From the NCBI GenBank assembly GCA_002778195.1, contig PCDI01000013.1:809534-873533 (forward strand): DNA of 64,000 bases. Reading direction: 5' to 3'. Source of the stretch: Raffaelea ambrosiae. Its lineage: Eukaryota; Ascomycota; Sordariomycetes; Ophiostomatales; Ophiostomataceae. Shown one piece after another: positions 55,883 to 64,000 of the stretch; position 1 is the stretch's first letter; every line of letters starts with the position of its first letter. The notes below the pieces were generated by a model that was given only the letters and a program-made list of their open reading frames with translations, ran no database searches and had not been told where the DNA came from. The position numbers were made by a program, and so were the translations under genes.

Positions 55883-58791
55883 GTATGATGCCATTTCTCT
55901 TTTCGATCGTGTCTGTCCCTTCAATCCGGCAATGTCTGATCACACGGCCCGCGGGCATGTGAGATACACCAAAAGCAAAGAAGACAGCACACCGGAAATG
56001 CAAGAACGTCTGGCTGGCATTCCTGGCAGCATCTTTTCCCGGTCATCTGACTCGGATCTGATAATTTGCTGCGAGGTTATTCCTATCGGCACTTATTGCT
56101 TCTCCGATGTTGCCCTCCTATCCACAGACCAAGCCAAAGCACCCCTTTCCCTCTTCTGCGGACCCCAGCGTTGCGGGTGCAGCGGGTCCTACCTCGTTTC
56201 TCTCTCTTGTCTCCCTGGCCCTCTCTCTTCCGTCGCACCAAGTCTTGCCGGACAGTGCTGCTGTTTATATGCATTTGACGCTCCTTCTGGTTACACATAC
56301 ATCTGACCATTTCCCCATGTTCCCCGAGTCTGCCCAATGGAAGACCCTCTTCTTGCCTTTGGTTTTGCGGTTCCATGATGTTGCGTTCATTGCTAACCTC
56401 GTTTTGGGTAGTCTACGGCAAGTGACCACTTCTGCCCAACTCATTCGCCCTCCAAGCTGTGTTCCCCAGTGGCGGGGGTATCTGGAATTGATGATGACGT
56501 GCCAGGCCTGGTCATTTGGAACATGCAGGACCTGTTCCCTGACTTTGGATCTCCCATCTTGTTTCTGCACTCTTTACTATCCCGAGCTTTTTTTTTTGTC
56601 TTTGAGTGTTTCATATATCCTCCCGCGCTACTGTCAGAGATAACGAGGATGTCGTCACTTACCACGAGGTAGGATGACGCATCCATGTGTGGTCTGGATA
56701 TCTACATGATTTTATGATATATACGTATACATATATATATGAGCTATTCCCTCGGCAGTATTGCGCTTCGTGTCCTCCGCATTTTCCCGTCCAAGCGCTC
56801 CATCTGTAACACGGCCCTAGTCACTGAACCAGTTGATCTTCAATGGTAGCTGCAAGAGACTGCTGTACTAGCGGACATGTATTTGAAGGATTTGTCTGAC
56901 TCGCCCTATTCCTTGGTTTAGAGCTAGCTCGCCCCTCAAAACATAGGCCACGGGACTATGGTCGTGTGTTATTTTGTCTGCAGCGTCCAAGAGGAAGGCA
57001 ACCGGTGCCGATGAAGCTGACACGACCACGCATGCGAATTTGTGAGCATTTTTGTCTCAGCAATCGTGAAAGCTGAGAGATAAGAGTAGAGCAGAGAGCT
57101 CAAGCAAAGGTGGGAGAGCGGGAAACGGTGAATAAGATGGGGGGCCAGTAAGAAGAATCAGATGGGGGCAACTGTGGGGGGGAACGAGCAAGATATGGAC
57201 AAGCAAAGGGGAGGCGTGTGAGGGAGTACAGGACGCCTTGTACGCTGGTTACTCTGGAGCACGTCTTTTCGCTGCGGACCGGTTTTCTCGATGCAGCTGC
57301 TAGGCGGTCAGAGAAAGAGAGGTGAATGACCAAGAGTCCAGCGCAAGAGTCCCCAACCCATCCGCTTCCCAATTCACGATATTCCAATTCATGTGCGTGT
57401 TGGTCACACAATATGGATACATCGCTGTGTCTTATTCGGAACCACTGTTCCTCTTGCTGTCACCTTACCGATGAACGAGACATCCCTGCAAGAGGCATGG
57501 TCGTCTTTGCGAGTGCAAAGGAAGGTGCATCAGATGAAGTGGATAGAGAACGGAATTTGCCCTGTCGCATGTTTCTGGATGCAGGCATGATACGGCCTTT
57601 GAATATTGGACACCTCTAGTTGCACGATAAGGTGGATGGGATTCCGAGAAGGCACAAGCCTGGACACTAAAAAAAAAAAAAAACTTGTGTGTCCGAGTCT
57701 GCCTCATTTGAAATATGGACAGAACAAGAACGGAGGACGAAGTGAAACCCCTCCCCCAAGAAAAAAAAAAACAGGGTGGAGATGAGGGTCGCAGTGGGCT
57801 ACGCGGGCCCCGAAGGTAACAAGGCATTGTCCTTGTTGCATGGGCTTTCTTGGAGGTCGCACAATAGACACCGTCAGTAGTGTCTTGTCTGCTTCTTCAT
57901 TTCAGGAACGTTTTCTCTCCTCACCTGTGGGATGTGACAAGATATTTCTTGGGGGGTTCTGTCCCCGTCTGACGACAGTTGAATGTTCCTGGGTTGACAG
58001 TATTTCTTCCAACTCATTGGCACACTGCCCCCTATTTCTCTTCGCCCCATCTACCTTCCCTTGCAACGTATTACCGTGCGGCGGGATCCAACCTCAGGAA
58101 CGAGCACGTTGCGATATGTGTTGTTGGTGCTTCTCGCCAACCATCGAGCATGCCTAAAGGGGGGCGTCGTCATGTCCCCTTGCGTGGGAGGCCATGAGGC
58201 ATTGTGGAATGGTATGAAACAGGGGCAGAAGAGACGTGAGAGAACGAGAAGGAAGGACTGCAGTCGAATGTTATTTTCGGGAAGGACCAAGTTGCAACGG
58301 TGACGACGTCATTGCGCGAGTAGGGCAGAATCCCAACGTGTATGGGCTCGTCGTGTTCTACCTTTGTGGGGGTGCTCTCGCTCTTCCTGATCAAAGAAGC
58401 GAGAAGTCCAGGTTCATTGGAAGAGTAAACTAATTCACTTCGAGTTCACTTCCGTCTCTCAGAACAGAATGATGCGAACAAACTCGGGGGGGGGGGGGTT
58501 ATACCTCGTAAAGCCAAGCATCATCAGTGCTTAATTGACCCTACTATTATACAGTGGCTAGTCATTGGAAGGAGTGAAAACGATCAAAAAGCAAAAGAGC
58601 AAAATGACAACTCTCTTGATTCTTCAATGAACAAAACAAACAAAACAAAAAAAACGCCGACCAAGATCCCATTCGTCTCCCTCCTTCCTCTGTTTTTGCC
58701 CCAGTAACAAAACAAAAAGAAATCCTTCTCTGGTATACTGATTGACTACCGTCCTCACTAAAAAAAAAATCAAGAAACACCCCCCTCTCGA

Positions 58792-59742
58792 CTATGCCTC
58801 CCCGTCGACACGAGCCTTCTTGGTCGACGAGTCCGTCTCATTGCCATCATCGTCTAGCTTCCGCTTCCCGCTCGTAGCCGCTGTGAGTGCTGGCGGTGAT
58901 GCTGCTGCTGGTTCTGGTGCTGATGCTGCTGGCGCTGCAGCCACCACCACCGTCGTTGGCTTGTCCACAGCCAGCCTCGCGCGGCTCTCAAACATGCTCA
59001 GGATGCGCGCATACTCTAGCTCGACGCTCACCAGCGTCTCCTCCAGCTTGTCGATCCGCTGCCCGCGCTCCAGCTGCCCCAGGATCTCCTTGTTGTGCCG
59101 GTACAGCCGCTGCTTCACAAACAGCCGCCACAGCTTGTACTCGTGCTGCTGCTCCTTGGTGGCGGGCGCAAGGGCGGCCTTCTTGCCCTTGCTTCCGTTC
59201 CGCTGGCCGTTTGTGCCAGCAGCCCCCCCTTCGTCTTCTCCGTCTTCTTCGTCTTCCTCCTCCTCCAGGGTGGGCCGCACGGCAGGGGCGAGCTTCTGCA
59301 TCAGGTACATCTCCACGAGACGGTGGAACTGCCGGGGCGCGATCTTGGCCTGCCGGCGCAGCGTCTCGAGGGCGGCCGTGTCGACAATGTTCTTGGGCGA
59401 GGGCCCGGTCTTGGGGATGGCGACGCTGGTGTCGATGCGGACCGCCTGGGCAAACGCGGGCATGTGGTGGGACAGATGGGCCAGGTCGGCGAGGTCGCGG
59501 ACGTCGTCAAAGGCCTCGTTGGGGTCCTCGACGGTCAGCTCCACCGTCTGGGGCTCGTGCCGGTACAGGTCGTAGATGGCGCTGTACAGGCGGCCGGCGT
59601 GGCCCTTGCCCTGGAAGGGCGGCAGGATGACAAACTGGGACAGGCGCGAGCGGCAGGGGAGTTGGGCGCAGAGCGCAAAGGCGCTGTCGGTGGGGGGGAG
59701 GGTCAGCTCGGTTCCTGCCGATCCTGCCGACCCTGCCGCCGC

Positions 59743-59774
<32 letters not shown>

Positions 59775-60648
59775 TCATGGTGGCCACGGGTAGCAAGAAG
59801 CGGTAGACGGTCGAGTAGCCGGCAAACTCGTACTCGTACTGGTCGGCGGCGCCCGCCTTCTGGCGTGTGCGGTACAGGAAGAAGACAGTCCAGCGGTCGG
59901 CCGGGTCGCTCGACAACAGGCCGTCGGTGTGGATCAGGGTGCCGCCCTCGATGAAGAGCGGGACGAGGATCTGGATGCGGTTGACGAGCTGCTTGACGGC
60001 CGGGTCGGCGAGACTGCCCTTCCGGATCTCGTAGCGGCCGTCGCTGCACTGGAACGTCTGGAGAGTCTGGCCCGGCGGCGTGTAGTCGGAGGCGGCGGTG
60101 TGCTTGACGGCCTCTTCAAACTCGGAGGACTTTTGGAACGCGACTAATACAGTGTACTTGTTAGGGAGAGGCGGCGGGCCAGAGAGGAGAACTTGGCGAG
60201 GGAGCAAACAAAAAAAAATAAGAAAGAAAGAAAAGAAACGTACCCGGCGGAAGAAAGTCCTCCAGGACGGTGGGGATGTCTGTGGGCTCGTTCTCGCCGA
60301 CGACCTTGAGCTTGTCCGAGTATCCAACGTGCAGGTTGGGGCGCATGTCGGAGGCATGGTAGCGCAGCTGGATGCGCAGGTCCTGGTAGCCAAAGATGGT
60401 CTCCTCGTTGCCAAAGATGGAGTACGTGAACTTGGGGTGGAAGGAGGCGATGGACCGCAGGCCGATCGGGGCGGCATGGACGAGGCTGATCTCGACTGCC
60501 TCGTTGGCGTTCGAGACCCCTATCGAGGGTGCGTGTCAGCTGGGGAAAAAAAGTTGCCTCGCAATCCAAAATGAAAAAGGGCCCTGTCTCAGCATCGCCA
60601 ATGTCCTTCAAGTCGGGCTCACATACATTCGTCGTAGGAGTGCTCCAT
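58792..60648 (-). CDS. HAT1: Histone acetyltransferase type B catalytic subunit Hat1
   Basis: Hat1 acetylates Lys5 and Lys12 of newly made histone H4 before chromatin assembly, in complex with an RbAp-like WD40 protein. Exons are 60648-60627 (22 nt), 60519-60244 and 60143-58792, giving 549 residues. The N-terminal Hat1 domain runs through exon 2 (ANEAVEISLVHAAPIG, FGYQDLRIQLRYHASDMRPNL). The GNAT acetyl-CoA site is QGKGHAGRLY (~residue 267), followed by VEDPNEAFDDVRD (~302), the family's signature with its catalytic acidic residues. Two insertions lengthen it relative to yeast: a Ser/Ala run near residue 230 and an acidic run near 400. The C-terminal ~50 residues are Ala/Pro/Thr-rich and end in a KR...KK nuclear-signal-like cluster (GKRKLDDDG, TKKARVDGEA). 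The tiny first exon encodes only MEHSYDE plus one base, so the start rests on splice-phase agreement and the restored EW...NEA motif. Confidence 0.94.
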
Positions 60649-61570
60649 CGTGCCGAAGATGGCCTCACGAGGCGCAGTTCGTGGTTTTGGTTTCTATAGG
60701 AATGCAGCTGGTGCGATCTGTTGCAGACGGCGTCGTGGTTGCTAGGGTGGCTGTTGTTGTTGTTGTTGTTGTCTGTCTTGTGTCGGATACTGTTTTTCAC
60801 GATCGCTCTCTCTGGTGTCTGAGCTTGATTTTGGAAACGCGCTCGCGCCACGCAAAAAAAGGCGACAGGGCGCGTTGAGAGGGTCCTCCTCTTAATGGGC
60901 GCGCACGGACTATGCCGTTGGATAGACCAGCTAGTAGTTACAAAGTAGTTGCAGACTCCCGCACTACTTCTCAGCCGCTAATCAGCCATGCTCTGCTGGC
61001 TTGGCTGCTTGCTCTTACCTGGGCAGGTCCCCACCCCAGGGAGCCAAGGGCTCCACTCTGGCTTGTTCAAGCCACCTAAACCAGGGGAAAAAAAAAAACC
61101 AAGCCGAGTCGCTCCTACCATTATTACCTACGCGGCGCACTTGCCAAAAGGGCAGAAAGAGAGAACATTTGCGTGTGCATCGTTGTAAAGAGCCACCATC
61201 CCGCCCCCCCAAAGTACCAAAAAGCACCAGCAATAGAACACCGCACGGTTCGTCCAACCAACACCGCGCTTCAACTCTCTGCGATCCGTCCCAAGGACAA
61301 GCCACCAGCGACAGCATAGAAGGGGTCCTAGGAACACAAGGCGACACGCAGACGGGCTGGGCCTTTTTTGCTTTTCCCGGCCTGCCGACGAAGAGTCCAC
61401 GATCGTTTTTGCGCAACGCCGCAAATGCATCGGTGACAGCCCTGTGGTCCTTTTTTTTTGTTTTGCTTTCTTTGTGTGCTCCCCTCGGGATCTCTCCTCG
61501 AGATATATCCATCCACTCGTTTTCTCTGGTCGCGGCCCCCATCGGTCTTGACGAAGCCCAGCCCGGCACA
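60649..61570. promoter_or_regulatory. Divergent promoter region of HAT1 and the ZIP transporter
   Basis: 922 bases between two divergent start codons. A GTT/CAA trinucleotide repeat (60749-60770) lies about 110 bases upstream of HAT1. The half near the ZIP gene has T-rich blocks. No gene was seen. Confidence 0.4.
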
Positions 61571-63009
61571 ATGGGCGGGCTTCTGCTCCTGCTGGCACTC
61601 AGTGTACGTGTTCTTCCCCCCGCGTGGCATCCCTGGACTGTGCCTGGTTTTTTTTTCTTTTTTTCTTTTGAATCTTCTCGCTGACCTTTTGCCTGGGCAT
61701 CTAGGCCGTGATGGCACTCGCGTATGTCTCCTCCCGTCGCTACTCGATCCGATCCCCTCCCCAATGCATCTTCCCCCTTCTAACACATAGACCGCAGCTC
61801 CTTCCTGGCCGGTGCGTTGCCATTGTCCATGACGCTGTCGCAATCACAGCTGCGGCTCGTTTCTAGCATAGGCGTGGGCATCCTCGTCGGCACGTCGCTC
61901 ATTGTTATCATCCCTGAGGGCGTCGAGGCCATTGCCGCTACCGTGATCAACCCTGCGAGCGCCGCACCGGCCGGCCATGCCGCCAGCGTCGCGCGCCACC
62001 TCAACCGCTACAGCCTAGCACCGCCCCCAGCGGCCATCGCCGCCCGCTCCCCGTCACCAGCCAGCCTGGCCCCCGCCGCGGGCAGCTTGTCCAACACGGT
62101 TGCGGCTCTCCTACCACGTGCCGACAACGGCGACACGCTTGCGGTGCGGAACACCGAATTCGACGGGTCTCGGTCGGCACCGAAGAAATGGGCAGCCGTG
62201 AAGAAGGACAAGGAAGACGACGCTGCCGATGAGGAGGCCGTAGAGACCAAGAAGGACAAAGAAGAAGAAGAAGAAGAGCCGGCCGCTTCTGGAGGAAAGG
62301 ACACGCAGGGAGTGGGATCCTCCGCGAAAGCGACAGACGACGAGACCAAACCAAAAGAAACGACCGAGGGGCACGGCGACGACCACGATGCAGACCACGC
62401 TCACGGTGGCCTGCCCACATTCTACATTGGCTTTGCCCTGGTCACGGGCTTTGTGTGCATGTTCTTGATCGACCGCCTGCCGCGCCACGCCGTCGACAAG
62501 CTGCAGTCCGCGCCCGCCACGCGCCACATCAGCCTCGACAACCTGGCCTCGTCCCATGCGCTGGGCGGCAACGGCGACGACGACGACGACGACGGCGACG
62601 GGGACCTGGAGGGCGAGGGTTTCCTGGGCTCGCTGACCCCGACACCGCGGCAGTCGCGCGGCCTGGCCACGACCGTGGGTCTGGTCATCCACGCAGCCGC
62701 CGACGGCATTGCCATGGGCGCGTCGGCCACGACCGAGGACATGAAGCTGGGGCTGGTCATCTTTGTGGCGATAATGGTGCACAAGGCGCCGGCCGCGTTT
62801 GGACTGACGTCGGTACTGCTGAAGCACGGGCTGTCGAAGCGGGCTGCGCGCGGCCACCTCGTGGTCTTCTCTCTGGCGGCGCCGTTTGGGGCGCTGACGA
62901 CGTACATTATCATCAAGCTGATCGGGGGCAGCAACATGGAGGGTGAGCGGGGCCAGTGGTGGACGGGCATGCTGCTGTTGTTTTCTGCCGGGACGTTTTT
63001 GTAAGTGAA

Positions 63010-63044
<35 letters not shown>

Positions 63045-63258
63045 TCCTGTCTTCTGACAAACTAGATACGTCGCTATGCAAGCTATGCAGGAGGAAAGCG
63101 GCGGGCACGACCACCACCCAATGCTAAGCAATGGGTACTCGGACTCGAGCAGCTCGGCAGCGGCGCGGAAACAGAACAAGCCGCAGATGCGGGACACGCT
63201 GGCGACGATTGGCGGCATGCTGCTGCCGCTCTTAACACAGTTTGGACACCACCACTGA
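61571..63258 (+). CDS. ZIP-family metal transporter (ZIP9/Atx2-like)
   Basis: A 481-residue membrane protein of the ZIP (SLC39) family, subgroup of human ZIP9 and yeast Atx2, predicted to move Zn or Mn, probably out of the Golgi or vacuole lumen. Exons are 61571-61603, 61705-61721, 61798-63000 and 63066-63258; exon 2 is a 17-nt microexon. Joined, the N-terminus reads as one membrane helix ending in ASFLAGALPLSM, the family's usual first segment. A long variable loop (about residues 65-200), acidic and Lys-rich, precedes a His/Asp-rich patch (HGDDHDADHAHGG, ~207). The transport-pathway helices carry HAAADGIAMGAS (~314) and HKAPAAFGL (~344), with the metal-binding His/Asp residues. Intron 3 contains a TC microsatellite (63014-63040). 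The protein ends in HHH. Without exon 2 and correct acceptor choice the first helix is lost. Confidence 0.9.
63014..63040 (+). repeat. TC microsatellite in ZIP intron 3
   Basis: About 13 TC units inside a 65-nt intron, serving as its polypyrimidine tract. Confidence 0.9.
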
Positions 63259-64000
63259 CGGAGGGCAGAGGATTCGAGGTAACATAGTATACCACGGACA
63301 GTGTTTACAATTGTCCACATGGACACGCAACAGGGGATAGTTGTATATGGCTCTGGTCCTGCATGAAGCATCATGTCTTTTTTTTTGTCTTGTCCTTTTG
63401 TCATGAGTGTGTGGTCCTTTGCACCTCGGGGGTTTTTTTTTTGGTTCTGGCCACATTGTTCTATTTCATTTGCTTGCCATTCCTACTTCTTGTTCTCATG
63501 TGTATCTTATTATTGATGGTTTATGTTTTTTTTTTTTTTTTGTCATTGTCCTGCTCGGACGACATATTCAAAATTGGGGAGGAGGATAAGACTGGTATAA
63601 AGAAGGAAGACCAAGCAGGCAAAGCAAGCAAGCAACGCTACCGACACGACTTGTTGTAAAAGTATTATACCTTAGGATAGCGGGTGTGTCCTCGGGGCGT
63701 CTGGGTTATTCCTTTTTTTCATGTTGTTCTTTTTTCTTTCTGTCTTGTTATGTATCTTGGGTACAAAGGTAGTTTTCCTGGTTTTCCAAAACGAAATATT
63801 CTCATGGCTTTGTTTCGTGGCTTTTTTACGCTTTTTCGTACTCTTTTTTTCTTCCGTCTCATTCTCGCACTCGCCCAAAAACAATACAGCCAAAAACGAC
63901 GTATGCACGATCTCGCAGAAAAGACTGGTCTCGGGCTGAACGGCGGTTCACATGGCATTATTGGATTCATTTGGATCGCCTCATGGCTCAAGCCGATATC
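63259..64000. other. 3' flank of ZIP gene to window end
   Basis: T-rich with several homopolymers (63526-63541 and others). No gene is supportable; the 3' UTR and terminator of the ZIP gene are presumably here. Confidence 0.4.

Larger units (their letters stand above)
51142..58791. other. 7.6-kb gene-poor region upstream of the Zn2Cys6 gene
   Basis: No intact recognisable gene. The part next to the Zn2Cys6 gene (51720-51830) is GA-rich, i.e. CT-rich on the coding strand, and may be its start region. Two plus-strand promoter-like sites (about 53154 and 55294) precede short or unconvincing frames. AT-rich microsatellite DNA occurs at 56713-56745, and a 13-G run at 58486-58498. Long open frames at 53683-56306 lack any family pattern. 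Confidence 0.35.

Overview
The window is a piece of a filamentous ascomycete nuclear genome, most likely a Sordariomycete; I cannot assign the order from sequence alone. Evidence: short GT-AG introns with CTAAC-like branch sites, GC-rich third codon positions, CT-rich tracts before genes, C/G and A/T homopolymers in non-coding DNA, and fungus-typical orthologues (TAF1 without bromodomains, an Adp1-type ABC transporter, a Pet123-type mS26). No rRNA, tRNA, CRISPR, intact transposon or virus was recognised. I resolved introns by hand from splice sites, reading phase and protein continuity; exon coordinates are in each entry.

Layout. 1-5.4 kb: TAF1 (minus). 5.6-9.5 kb: three tandem, diverged genes for small secreted cysteine proteins (minus) that share a phase-1 intron and a cysteine ladder. 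9.8-14.3 kb: NOG2 (minus), divergent from mitochondrial ribosomal protein mS26 (plus). 15-18.7 kb: an Adp1-like ABCG transporter (minus), divergent from a fold-type I aminotransferase (20.2-21.5 kb, plus). 22.2-23.3 kb: a frameshifted NmrA/SDR-like pseudogene. 26-28 kb: a GPI-anchored yapsin-like aspartic protease (plus). 28.8-31.7 kb: mitochondrial EF-G1 (plus). 32.3-34.2 kb: an F-box protein (minus). 36.4-38.5 kb: a C2H2 transcription factor (minus). 45.6-51.1 kb: a convergent pair, an unrecognised putative regulator (plus) and a poly-Q Zn2Cys6 protein (minus). 58.8-60.6 kb: HAT1 (minus), divergent from a ZIP9/Atx2-type metal transporter (61.6-63.3 kb, plus).

Much of the window is housekeeping: transcription initiation (TAF1), histone acetylation (HAT1), 60S biogenesis (NOG2), and mitochondrial translation (mS26, EF-G1). 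The accessory part is the secreted-protein cluster, the aspartic protease, the pseudogene and the regulators. Two gene-poor stretches of about 7 kb (38.5-45.6 and 51.1-58.8 kb) flank the convergent regulator pair.

The best candidate for something undescribed is the secreted-protein cluster. The three proteins look unrelated at first sight, but cysteine spacing, a C-x3-[ST]-G-[FL] motif and identical intron phase and position show common descent.
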